Origin: SHZI01 sp041396045
GTDB taxonomy: Bacteria; Pseudomonadota; Gammaproteobacteria; Steroidobacterales; GCA-2729495
Length of the DNA: 64,000 bases
Assembly: GCA_041396045.1 (NCBI GenBank)
Contig: JAWKZI010000001.1
Coordinates: 305,844 to 369,843, forward strand
Direction of reading: 5' to 3'
Shown here piece after piece: positions 1-8,168 of this stretch (the first letter of the stretch is position 1; each line of letters starts with the position of its first letter). A model generated the notes under the pieces. It was not told the DNA's origin and searched no databases. It worked only from the letters and a program-made list of their open reading frames with translations. Made by a program: the position numbers and the translations under genes.

Positions 1-2373
1 ACCATGCAGTGCCGCATAACGCGAGTCGGTGGCGCGGATTTTTTCGAATCCCAGAAAACCACGGCCCAGGCGGTTCACGCGAGCGTTCCAGTAGGCATAG
101 TTGCTGGTGTAGGTGCCGCCAGCGCCGTCGTTGGCCGTGTATTGCGTGACTACAGGCAGGGAGCCGCCGTGTAGCAAATAGTCGCCTGCAGGTGCGGTTC
201 CGCTGTGTGTATAGGCCGCGCTACGACTCAACGACTGATACGTCGGCTGAAATATATTGCCGAGACCATCGGTAGCGCCCACCAGCAGGTCGGGTTGCGA
301 CCCTTTGTGCTTGCGCACCTGCCACCGGCCGGTGTTGTCGAGAAACACCAGGTCCACGAGTCCATCGCCATTAATATCAGTAGGCGCCAGACGGATCGTG
401 TTTGCGGGTGTCGGGCCATCGGCAATATCGACGTATCGGGATGGATCGCTGTTGCTCAGTGCCGGTCCGTAAATTCCGCCACCGGCCAACAGGATGCGCC
501 ATGTGTCACCGCCCAGGCGAAAAAGGAGATCATCACGACCGTCGTGGTTGTAATCCATCGCTCGCACAATGTGACCGATCGGTGTGTAGAAGCCGGCTGA
601 CTCCGGGGACTCCATCTGTTTGCCCAGGCTGCGGCGCGTCTGCCAGCCGGTAGCACGATCCCGGTAAGCGAGATCGGAAAGCCCGTCGCCGTTCAGGTCC
701 AGGACGACTGCATCCAGCGCCGGTGGTGTCGTGAACAGGGACTGGAAGTCGTCGCCGGTCGAGCGGAATCCTTCGTAGTACCAGGGTGGTCCGCCGAGAC
801 CAAGCGAGCCTCTCCAGACCAGGAGATCCTTGCGGCCATCACCATCAAAATCCGGCATGCCCGCAGTCCCTTCGATGACGGGCATTAGTTGAATACCACC
901 CCCGCCGTTGGTACCCAGCGATGTTGTCTGCTCCGGGCCAAAGCCGGCCCCTGTATTGCGCCTGATGCGCACGATGTAGTCACGCACATAGACCAGATCG
1001 TCCAGGCCGTCACCGTCGACGTCCATTGGCAAGGGTGTGTGTACGGTGTCGGTGGTCAATCCGGTATTCACGGGCGGCAGAAAGCCACCGGCCCCGTTGG
1101 ACCGGTGTACAAACCAGGTTGCCGGTGAGCCAGCACCCTGGGCCAGAAGATCACGTCGTCCGTCGCCGTCGTATTCCAGCACGCGGCCGGTGCCATAACT
1201 GGCAACACCGGTATTGATTGGTGCGGCGACATACACATTGGCGGCACCGGCGTCGGTGAGTCGCACATGCCAGCGCTCTGTCCCGCCGACATTCACCGGC
1301 AGATAAAGATCTGCATCTCCGTCACCATCGTGATCGGCGAACAAGGCAGTTCCGGCCAGTGCGTCGGTTGGCCCGGGCTGCGTAGTGTCCAGCCCGCGGA
1401 CGCCGTTCTGCCAGACCAGATTCGTTGCCGGCAGACATTCGGTGGGGCCACACTGCTGCACGCTACTCACCTGACTGCGCCCGCTGTCGGACGATATGCC
1501 GTTGTTGTATGCCAGGGTGTAGCGGTGGATGAGCTCGAAGCCACTGCCAGCATCAAATTCGTAGCGGATTTGCCCGAGGCGATAGACCCGTTGCCACGTG
1601 GCGCCCCACAGATGCATGACACGCTGATCCTCTACAGGGCGTGCTGCGTACCGGAAGAGCAGGCGGAAGCGGGCGCCCTGTCCTGATCCGTCATTGGTCC
1701 AGCGGATTTCCAGTGGAAGTCGCTCGCCGGAACCCAGGTCAATCAGCCAGTCGTAGTCGATACGGTTCGAGAACTTGTCACTGACTTCGTTGACCAGCCA
1801 TTCCCGGACTTCGCCGCCCGTGCCGCTGGCGTCGGCACGTGAATCGCCATCATTGCCATAGCGCCAGGTAAGGCCATCCGGGTGCTGTACTTCGAAGCTG
1901 GCAGGGCCGGTACCTTGTCGACCTCTGGAGATGACCCGCTGAAGATTATCAACTTCGGTGCGGTATTCGGCCCCGTCGGCACCGTAGCTGCCGGCAACCA
2001 GTATCAGTGGGCGGCCATCCAGGCAGAAACGATCATCACTGGCGAACTGCACACCCTGCACGCGCCCGTCCACTGCGATGCTGTGTGCGCAGCGGCTGAT
2101 CCGTGACAGCCCCGTAATGCTGAAGCCCATACCGGCTTCCTGGTCACCGTCCTGGCTTGAATAGCGCAGGCCGATGACGGGCTTCAGCCCTCCGCGTCCG
2201 GCGGCGACCGATATCGGCATTTCATAGGTTGCTGCCCCGCTGCCGCTTACGCCAAACTCGGCTGCAAGGCGCCCGACTGCAGTGGCCCAGGTACTACCGG
2301 CGCACAGAATTCCAGCCAGCAGCAAGGCGACGCTGATCATCAGGCGATGAGGGAATACCAGAGCGTGCCGCAT
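1..2373 (-). CDS. SpvB/TcdB-like RHS protein, N-terminal 791 residues (cut by the left edge)
   Basis: The frame is open from an ATG at 2373 to base 1. GGAG lies about 7 nt upstream of the start. Residues 1 to about 31 form a signal peptide. Residues ~33-380 match the SpvB/TcaC N-terminal domain (SGSGAATYEMPI, then GLKPVIGLRYSS and GFSITGLSRISRC). At least seven FG-GAP/VCBS calcium-loop repeats follow, with D-x-D/N-x-DG-x-x-DL motifs such as DGDGDADLYL and DFDGDGRKDLL. The last residues before the edge (NRLGRGFLGFEKI) match the TcdB middle domain that precedes RHS/YD repeats. In known families such proteins are exported and form the shell of Tc or RHS toxins or adhesins. The C-terminal effector lies outside the window, so the activity cannot be told. 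Confidence 0.85.
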   Translation of the reverse strand, partial: MRHALVFPHRLMISVALLLAGILCAGSTWATAVGRLAAEFGVSGSGAATYEMPISVAAGRGGLKPVIGLRYSSQDGDQEAGMGFSITGLSRISRCAHSIAVDGRVQGVQFASDDRFCLDGRPLILVAGSYGADGAEYRTEVDNLQRVISRGRQGTGPASFEVQHPDGLTWRYGNDGDSRADASGTGGEVREWLVNEVSDKFSNRIDYDWLIDLGSGERLPLEIRWTNDGSGQGARFRLLFRYAARPVEDQRVMHLWGATWQRVYRLGQIRYEFDAGSGFELIHRYTLAYNNGISSDSGRSQVSSVQQCGPTECLPATNLVWQNGVRGLDTTQPGPTDALAGTALFADHDGDGDADLYLPVNVGGTERWHVRLTDAGAANVYVAAPINTGVASYGTGRVLEYDGDGRRDLLAQGAGSPATWFVHRSNGAGGFLPPVNTGLTTDTVHTPLPMDVDGDGLDDLVYVRDYIVRIRRNTGAGFGPEQTTSLGTNGGGGIQLMPVIEGTAGMPDFDGDGRKDLLVWRGSLGLGGPPWYYEGFRSTGDDFQSLFTTPPALDAVVLDLNGDGLSDLAYRDRATGWQTRRSLGKQMESPESAGFYTPIGHIVRAMDYNHDGRDDLLFRLGGDTWRILLAGGGIYGPALSNSDPSRYVDIADGPTPANTIRLAPTDINGDGLVDLVFLDNTGRWQVRKHKGSQPDLLVGATDGLGNIFQPTYQSLSRSAAYTHSGTAPAGDYLLHGGSLPVVTQYTANDGAGGTYTSNYAYWNARVNRLGRGFLGFEKIRATDSRYAALHG

Positions 2374-2541
2374 GTTGATCTCCGCAAATCGACCCCGGGG
2401 TTTGGGGACGTTCATGAAAGCAACACAAGGCCCTTTGGCGCGACGCTGGTATCCCGCTGGAGATGCAGGATTTACCGCACCTCGGACAAATGCCTGCAAA
2501 GATGTGAGTTATTCTTGCCGCGCTGAGAAGGAACATTTCCG

Positions 2542-3381
2542 ATGAAAAAGTTCTTGAAGTACAGCGCCATTGTTCTGGTGCTGATTGTGCTGCTGGGAGC
2601 GGGCGGCATCTATTACTGGGCCACTGCCAACGTTGCCCGGCCCGGCGAAGCCGCAATACTCGCCATGCGGTCCGATGGTCGCGTGACCGTCACCGACGGC
2701 AAGTTCGTAGTATTTCGACCTGCCGACAGTGAACCGACTACCGGACTGATCCTTTATCCCGGCGCGACCTGCGACGTACGGGGCTACGCACCGGTACTTC
2801 GCCGCATCGCTGACCGTGGCTATCTCGTTATCGGTGTGCAGATGCCGCTGAACATGGCCATATTCGCGCCAGACCGGGCCGATGAGGTTCGTGCGGCTTT
2901 TCCCGATATCAAGCACTGGGTAATTGCGGGCCACTCCATGGGTGGTGCGATGGCGGGGCGTTATGCCCACAACCATCCGGATGACCTGGCTGGTGCGATT
3001 CTCTGGGATGCTTATCCGCCAGCCAGCGACACCCTGGTCGATGTCCACTATCCCGTGTGGCTCATCCACCGCGCCACAGCCGATGGCCAACCACCGAAGA
3101 AGTTCTCAGCGAATCGGGACCTCTTTCCGGTCAACAGCAGATGGCTGCCCTTGCGGGGCGGAATTCACATGCAGTTTGGTTCGTTTGTCGGTGGCGGTTA
3201 CACCGAAGAATGGACAGCAACGATTACCCCCGAAGCGCAGCACGATCTGATCGTGACCGATACCCTGAACGCGCTGCTCACCATGGCACCTCCGGTGCTG
3301 TCGGCCATGGGAACGGTCCCGGCTGCAGCCGTTCCTACACGCGTGTTGCCACGAAGCCGCCACGCGGCCGTCGAAACCTGA
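2542..3381 (+). CDS. Membrane-anchored alpha/beta hydrolase
   Basis: The protein has 279 residues. AGAAGGA precedes the ATG. Residues 5-28 are a single hydrophobic N-terminal anchor, so the catalytic domain should face the periplasm. The nucleophile elbow is GHSMGG with Ser132, within a dienelactone-hydrolase-like or Abhydrolase_5 fold. The oxyanion region GLILYPGATCDVRGY lies upstream. WDAYPPASDTL probably carries the acidic residue, and GGIHMQFG may carry the catalytic His. The substrate is unknown. The 3' end overlaps the convergent J-domain/PilZ gene by 47 nt. The last ~30 residues after the hydrolase fold are low in complexity. Confidence 0.8.
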   Translation: MKKFLKYSAIVLVLIVLLGAGGIYYWATANVARPGEAAILAMRSDGRVTVTDGKFVVFRPADSEPTTGLILYPGATCDVRGYAPVLRRIADRGYLVIGVQMPLNMAIFAPDRADEVRAAFPDIKHWVIAGHSMGGAMAGRYAHNHPDDLAGAILWDAYPPASDTLVDVHYPVWLIHRATADGQPPKKFSANRDLFPVNSRWLPLRGGIHMQFGSFVGGGYTEEWTATITPEAQHDLIVTDTLNALLTMAPPVLSAMGTVPAAAVPTRVLPRSRHAAVET

Positions 3382-4087
3382 CAGTGCTGTATTCGCCACG
3401 AATCAACCAGCGCCAGTCGCGCTCGTTGCTTTCGTTGCAGGCAACAACCCGCACCAGCGCCACCAGCGCCTCACAGTCCACCTTGAGCAGTTTGCCGATC
3501 GGCATGGCTGCCTGGGTAGCGAACTGCAGGCCGTGAAGCGACAGGTCGCGCAATTCGCCCGGATAGGGTCCCTTCGCTGGCCAGCCGGTGAAATAACTGA
3601 TCGGTAGCCGCCGTCGGATGCGACTGACAGCACGTTGCCCGGGTTCCAGCCGATCATGGATCGCGGGGGCTAGCGGTGTGTTGCAGGTGGTGCAGGTGGC
3701 ACTGCCATGGATGCGGCCGGCAAACCCGTGCGCGGCACCACAGAATTGGCAGACGGCTGGTGGCTCCGCCGATGCGGTGGTTTGCCGCCGATGCTGGCCG
3801 GCCTCCGTTGCTCGTTCGTCCTGTGTGCCGGTATGTGTAGCACCATGGTGCGCGTCAGCGATACCAGCCAATACCGCTTGCCAGGCATCGTCATATGCGG
3901 CTCGCTTGTCGGGGTCGCTGAGCACGGCATAGGCCTCATTGATCATGGTGGCTGTGAAGTGATCACCGCCCAGGTCCGGGTGATGACGCAGTTTGGTCAT
4001 CAGCGTCCTGTAGCTGGAGCGGATGATTTCCTCCGGAGCATCCGGCTGAACGTGCAGGATCCGATAGTAGTTGCGGCGGTTCTCCAT
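3335..4087 (-). CDS. J-domain / zinc-ribbon / PilZ fusion protein
   Basis: The protein has 250 residues in three parts. Residues 4-68 are a DnaJ J-domain with the HPD motif at 36-38. Residues 113-135 hold two CxxC pairs (CQFC and CTTC), a likely zinc ribbon. Residues ~153-245 look like a PilZ domain, with an Arg-rich start (SRIRRRLP) and the D-x-S-x-x-G motif (DLSLHG, 181-186). J-domains recruit and stimulate DnaK, and PilZ domains usually bind cyclic di-GMP. Together this suggests a co-chaperone gated by a nucleotide signal, which is inference. The gene is monocistronic on the minus strand. No signal peptide is seen, so it should be cytosolic. Confidence 0.75.
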   Translation of the reverse strand: MENRRNYYRILHVQPDAPEEIIRSSYRTLMTKLRHHPDLGGDHFTATMINEAYAVLSDPDKRAAYDDAWQAVLAGIADAHHGATHTGTQDERATEAGQHRRQTTASAEPPAVCQFCGAAHGFAGRIHGSATCTTCNTPLAPAIHDRLEPGQRAVSRIRRRLPISYFTGWPAKGPYPGELRDLSLHGLQFATQAAMPIGKLLKVDCEALVALVRVVACNESNERDWRWLIRGEYSTVRFRRPRGGFVATRV

Positions 4088-4230
4088 AGCGGGAATAGGT
4101 TAAATAGCTTGCGCAATGCCGTGTGTGGCGGAAGTTCAAGAATAGCGCCGCAGCGACGCATTGCTAGGTTGTTTGTAGAACATTTGGTACCGGAATCGCC
4201 AGGCGCGACGATCTGGGGTATGGTGCCTGT

Positions 4231-4533
4231 ATGCCTTCCGCCAGTAGTCCAGCCACCAAACCCAATCCCCTCGACGCCGAGCCCTTCACTCTGAAGTCAA
4301 TTAGCAAGTCCGCGCCTCCGGAGGGTGTAGACACCGAGAATTGGCATCGGTACGTCATTGTGCAGGGTCGCAACACGATTGTCGGCCAGTTGCAGGGTAG
4401 CCGGGCAAACACCGAACTTGCCGTCGGCGAGATCATCGAACGGCTCAATGAGCGTCGCCGGGGCAAGACCGGGCGTGTGCAACTGAGCCCCGGACGAAAG
4501 AAAAAAGGCACACCGCCACCGTCCGGCAAGTGA
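4231..4533 (+). CDS. Small conserved-looking protein of unknown function
   Basis: The protein has 100 residues, is basic, and has no signal peptide or membrane segment. The first ~25 residues are Pro/Ser-rich and look disordered. The core (ENWHRYVIVQGRNTIVGQLQGSRANTELAVGEIIERLNERR) looks like a compact alpha/beta fold. The tail is Lys/Pro-rich (RKKKGTPPPSGK). I do not recognise a family. It is divergent from the J-domain/PilZ gene and is followed at 36 nt by the convergent FTR1 gene. Codon use looks like its neighbours, and the frame is uninterrupted, so it is probably a real gene. Confidence 0.6.
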   Translation: MPSASSPATKPNPLDAEPFTLKSISKSAPPEGVDTENWHRYVIVQGRNTIVGQLQGSRANTELAVGEIIERLNERRRGKTGRVQLSPGRKKKGTPPPSGK

Positions 4534-4569
4534 CGACCGCGCTGCGGTCTGTCCAGCCTAGCCCGCGGG

Positions 4570-6486
4570 TCAATTCCTCTTTAGCTGTCCGACAATAGCG
4601 CCAACGACCACCAGCGCCAGTACGGCACCTTGCGTGGTCAAGCCCTGGACCGTGGGGTAGATGCCGAGCACCGGCACCGAAATGAAGCGCACCAAACTGA
4701 TATCCATTACCCCTGCCTCCTGCAAGGCAGCGATACCATTTCCAGCGAAAACGACGGCCATCAATGCCAACAGGCCAGCGGTGGCCGCGAAGAAGGGCCC
4801 CAGGGGCAAGCGGACACTGAACCTGAGGATGGCGCCGCCGGCGAGACCCAGCAGCACCGCGCCTGCAGCGATTCCACCCAGCACGGCTCGTTGGCCAGTG
4901 GGGCCGGCCTGGCTGAACAATGTTTCGTAGAACAGAATGATTTCGAACAACTCACGATAAACCGCCAGAAATGAAATACCGGCCAGCGTCCAGAGCGTGC
5001 GTTTGCCGAGGGCCGCATCGACCTGTTGGCGAATGAACTGCTGCCACCCCTGTGCATGGGATTTGTCGTGAAGCCAGTAGCCGACATACAGGAGCATGGC
5101 CGAGGCCAGTAGTGCGGTGATGCCCTCCGTCATTTCGCGGCTGGCCCCGGATATCGTCAGCACATAGCGCGCCACCAGCCACGTGAGAATCCCCAGCGCC
5201 ACCGCACCGATCCAACCCGCATGGATGTACGGCAATGCGTCACGCCGGCCGGTTTTCAGGACCAGGGCGATGATGGCCGCGAGCACCAGGATTGCCTCAA
5301 GCCCTTCCCTTAAAAGGATCAGCAAGGCGCTGATGAACGCGGTGCCGGGCGACAGCGCGCCTCCCGCCAGTTGCTTGTCAGCCTGGTCCAGGAGTGCATC
5401 AATTTCGTCGATTTTTGCGGCTACCCCGTCCGCGGGTACACCGGTGGAAATCATCGACCTGAGTGTCAACATCTCGCGCTCGATCTGCTTGCGCAGCGGC
5501 GCATCCACATTGTCGAGCGCCGCTTCGATCAACTCGAATCCCTCGAGGTAGGCGCTGATCGATAGCTGGCGGGCGCTGGCGGTGTCACCTTTCTGGTAGG
5601 CGTCCAGTGCAGCCTGCAAACCACTGCGGGTGCGAGACAACGGCGACGGTGCGGCGACCCGGATGGCTTCGGGGTGGGCGATGAGAAAGGCCTGCACCTC
5701 CGCACCGTCGGTCCCAAAGCGCTGCGCCACTTCGTCAGGCGTCATGGTCACGATTGCGCGCAGGCTGGTGAACTCGTCGGTGTGCTTGCCCTGGCTCCAC
5801 AATTTGCTGCCACGCGCGAGAACGGCAGGATCGCTACCCATGCCTGCGACGTAGAAAGCGAGCGCCCAGCGCTCCGCCTCCGAAAGCCTGTCGTAGGCCA
5901 TCATCGGCGTGCCTGCAACCCCCAGCGTGATGGTGTTGTACAGTCCGAAGACGCTGCGGGCGCTCATTGCACTGGCATCGTGAAAATCACGCGGCGCTGG
6001 CTCCATGCCCGCTGCCTGCGGTCCATCGCCTTGCCCGGTGGCGCCGTGGCAGCTGGCGCACTGAGATGCGTAGAGTGCCCTGGCTATGCTGGTATCCGGC
6101 ACCTGCTTCGGTGATTCGGCAACACCGTAGCTGACGATAACCTCACCGCGTACATCCCTGGCGAGCGCAGCAACCTCGACGCCATCCGCCTTCCCGGCAA
6201 TCAGTGCTTGCAGGTTTCGGGCCCCGGTCATGAGTCCGGGCGTGTCGTTGGTTTTCGGCAGTTGCTCAAGGAGTGCTATTACCTGCTGCGCAAACTCCCG
6301 TTGCTCCGCATATTCCATCTCATCCAGAACCTGCCCGTCCTTGATGAAAACCGGATAGTCCACGCTCACATAGTCGAGGATGTGAACAATGGTGCGAGCC
6401 CGGTCATCGGTCGTTGACGTGGCGAAGGCATGGAGACCAATGCCGAAGCACAGGATCGCAAACACCAGAATACGGAGTGATCTCAT
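4570..6486 (-). CDS. Cytochrome c-FTR1 iron permease fusion
   Basis: The protein has 638 residues from the ATG at 6486. An upstream extension to 6846 is open but would run into the next gene. A signal peptide ends near AFA at 20-22. A c-type cytochrome domain follows, with CASCH at 143-147. An alpha-helical linker (~285-375) leads to a seven-helix FTR1 permease. That part carries REGLE (393-397) and RELFE (511-515), the REXXE iron-binding motifs of the family. Known FTR1 systems take up iron after ferrous oxidation, and the haem domain could pass those electrons on. The gene is the last of the cbb3 oxidase cluster, so electrons may reach that oxidase (inference). Confidence 0.88.
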   Translation of the reverse strand: MRSLRILVFAILCFGIGLHAFATSTTDDRARTIVHILDYVSVDYPVFIKDGQVLDEMEYAEQREFAQQVIALLEQLPKTNDTPGLMTGARNLQALIAGKADGVEVAALARDVRGEVIVSYGVAESPKQVPDTSIARALYASQCASCHGATGQGDGPQAAGMEPAPRDFHDASAMSARSVFGLYNTITLGVAGTPMMAYDRLSEAERWALAFYVAGMGSDPAVLARGSKLWSQGKHTDEFTSLRAIVTMTPDEVAQRFGTDGAEVQAFLIAHPEAIRVAAPSPLSRTRSGLQAALDAYQKGDTASARQLSISAYLEGFELIEAALDNVDAPLRKQIEREMLTLRSMISTGVPADGVAAKIDEIDALLDQADKQLAGGALSPGTAFISALLILLREGLEAILVLAAIIALVLKTGRRDALPYIHAGWIGAVALGILTWLVARYVLTISGASREMTEGITALLASAMLLYVGYWLHDKSHAQGWQQFIRQQVDAALGKRTLWTLAGISFLAVYRELFEIILFYETLFSQAGPTGQRAVLGGIAAGAVLLGLAGGAILRFSVRLPLGPFFAATAGLLALMAVVFAGNGIAALQEAGVMDISLVRFISVPVLGIYPTVQGLTTQGAVLALVVVGAIVGQLKRN

Positions 6487-6517
6487 CGCTTGATGGCCGG
6501 GGAATGTCGCGACCGGA

Positions 6518-7021
6518 TCATTGAGTGTCGCGAAGCCCGTCGCCGGGCTTCGGGTCGGCGCCAGCATCCACACCTTCAAGTGGCGATGTCTGGTTGCTGC
6601 GGTATGTGGGCGTATCTGCAAACTCCGAGGGCACATCCCACATGCGCGCCCCGTACCAGACTGCCCAGGACACCACGAACAGGGACAGAACCCATACCCA
6701 GACCGGGATGGAAGATCGCGCCTCGGCGCGCCGTGGATCGAACGGATCGTCGGCACTGAAGGCATCGATGGTGAAGTGCACATTGCCACGCCGCGTTGAA
6801 TTGCGGCGCAAACCCGAGACCACAATGCCTGGCCCGTTGTGCACATTGAAGGGAATCTCCTCGACGCCCTCGATGCCTTGCTGACCTTCCGCGCGCACCA
6901 CGAGCCGATGCGGGCCGTCGGCCAGCTCGCGGGTGTCCAGAGTCACGTTCGTGGGAAGTTCGTGATCGATGATCGGTTCCGGATTACCGTCGAGGTAGAC
7001 GCGAACACGGGGTGCGGTCAT
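6518..7021 (-). CDS. Ig-like domain membrane protein of the cbb3 cluster
   Basis: The protein has 167 residues from the ATG at 7021. Residues 1 to ~95 look like a bacterial Ig-like beta sandwich (RVRVYLDGNPEPI, then TRELADGPHRLVVRAEG). One transmembrane helix follows at ~117-138 (SIPVWVWVLSLFVVSWAVWY), then a short acidic tail. There is no N-terminal signal, so the topology is unclear. It sits between the small membrane peptide and the FTR1 gene with short gaps on both sides, so co-transcription is likely. It is not a FixH/CcoH match that I recognise. A role in oxidase assembly or stability is a guess from position. Confidence 0.65.
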   Translation of the reverse strand: MTAPRVRVYLDGNPEPIIDHELPTNVTLDTRELADGPHRLVVRAEGQQGIEGVEEIPFNVHNGPGIVVSGLRRNSTRRGNVHFTIDAFSADDPFDPRRAEARSSIPVWVWVLSLFVVSWAVWYGARMWDVPSEFADTPTYRSNQTSPLEGVDAGADPKPGDGLRDTQ

Positions 7022-7035
7022 GGCAATACCTCGCT

Positions 7036-7197
7036 TCAGCGATCGTCGCGCAAGATGTCGTACTTGGGGTGGCGTTGATCGGTCTCTTCCGGACGGATCA
7101 GCAAACGGATCATCACAACAAAACAACCCACGGTAATGGCACCGGTGACGACAATAATGATGAAGTTGCCCCACACAGGGCCGATCAGATGATGCAT
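7036..7197 (-). CDS. 53-residue membrane peptide, CcoQ-like
   Basis: This is a short frame from the ATG at 7197 to TGA at 7036-7038. It starts MHHLIGPVWGNFIIIVVTGA and has one transmembrane helix at about residues 8-35. A charged tail (RPEETDQRHPKYDILRDDR) follows. It lies 11 nt downstream of the ccoO-like gene and 14 nt upstream of the Ig-like gene. Its size, single helix and position match the small CcoQ/CcoS-type subunits of cbb3 oxidases, though sequence conservation in that family is low. The name is therefore by position and topology. Confidence 0.65.
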   Translation of the reverse strand: MHHLIGPVWGNFIIIVVTGAITVGCFVVMIRLLIRPEETDQRHPKYDILRDDR

Positions 7198-7208
7198 GGC
7201 GGTTTCCC

Positions 7209-8168
7209 TTACTTGCCCTTTGCGCGCGCGGCAGCCACCTGCTGCGTGGTTACGAGCGTGCCCTGATTACCCCAGGACTGCCGCTCGTGATTGATGACAT
7301 CGGCAATATCGGCATCGCCCAGCGTCGCCGCAAAGGGTGGCATGGGGCTGGGGTAGGTAATCCCGTCGATTTCGGCCCCTTGCAGGCCGTGCAGGACCAC
7401 ATCTATATGTTTGGCCGGGTCAGGATCATTGGCAACGCTGTTGCCCTTGAGCGGCGGAAACACGCCGGGTAGTCCGGCACCGGTGGCCTGATGGCAGGCT
7501 GAGCAGTGGCTGGTATAAAGCGTCGCACCATTGGCTTTGTCGAAGCCACCGGAGTCGGATGCTGCAGCCGTCGAGGCCGGAGTCCCCGACACTGCCGCTA
7601 CACCCGTTGGCCCGTCAAGCGGTGGCTGCTTCAACGACAGCAGATAGGCGATCAGTGCCTCCGCCCGGGGCGTTGCTATCACCGCACCACGCGGTGGCGC
7701 AAAGCCTGCGGGCACTGGTACCGGCGTTACACCGGCCGGTACCTCGTCGACGACTTCAAACAGCCACTCAAACCGCGGCATGATCGATTCCGGTACGACG
7801 GCTCGCGGGTTATACAAATGTATAAGCTGCCAGACCTCGCTGGGCTGGCGCACCCCGATGTTGGTCAGATCCGGCCCGGTGCGCGCGGAACCAAGCAGCT
7901 CGGGTGTCTGGTAGGCGAAATCGCCGGGTGCTGACGGCCGCCCGAAAACCTTGTCCATCGGCAACGGCCGCACCTGCTGCGTATGGCAATAACTGCAACC
8001 GTTGGAAAGGTAGACATCACGACCCTCGGCCTGCAATGGCGTCAACGGCACAACACCCGGGCCCGGCGGCGTGCGCGACAACTGGATCCCCGGCAGTACG
8101 CCCATCATGATGGCGAGACAGGCATAGACCAGCGTTGATCCGCCGGCAATCAGCACCAGCTTCTTCAT
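7209..8168 (-). CDS. Di-haem cytochrome c subunit, CcoO-like with a fused second cytochrome c
   Basis: The protein has 319 residues. The ATG at 8168 overlaps the ccoN stop by 4 nt (ATGA), which fixes the start. An N-terminal anchor covers residues 4-25. A CcoO-type haem domain follows, with EGRDVYLSNGCSYCH (Cys58, Cys61, His62) and QQVRPL. A Pro/Ala/Ser linker leads to a second cytochrome c with CSACH (Cys222, Cys225, His226). In standard cbb3 oxidases CcoO has one haem and CcoP two. Here one chain seems to replace both, giving two c-haems in the operon. It should pass electrons from soluble cytochrome c to the CcoN binuclear centre. Confidence 0.85.
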   Translation of the reverse strand: MKKLVLIAGGSTLVYACLAIMMGVLPGIQLSRTPPGPGVVPLTPLQAEGRDVYLSNGCSYCHTQQVRPLPMDKVFGRPSAPGDFAYQTPELLGSARTGPDLTNIGVRQPSEVWQLIHLYNPRAVVPESIMPRFEWLFEVVDEVPAGVTPVPVPAGFAPPRGAVIATPRAEALIAYLLSLKQPPLDGPTGVAAVSGTPASTAAASDSGGFDKANGATLYTSHCSACHQATGAGLPGVFPPLKGNSVANDPDPAKHIDVVLHGLQGAEIDGITYPSPMPPFAATLGDADIADVINHERQSWGNQGTLVTTQQVAAARAKGK

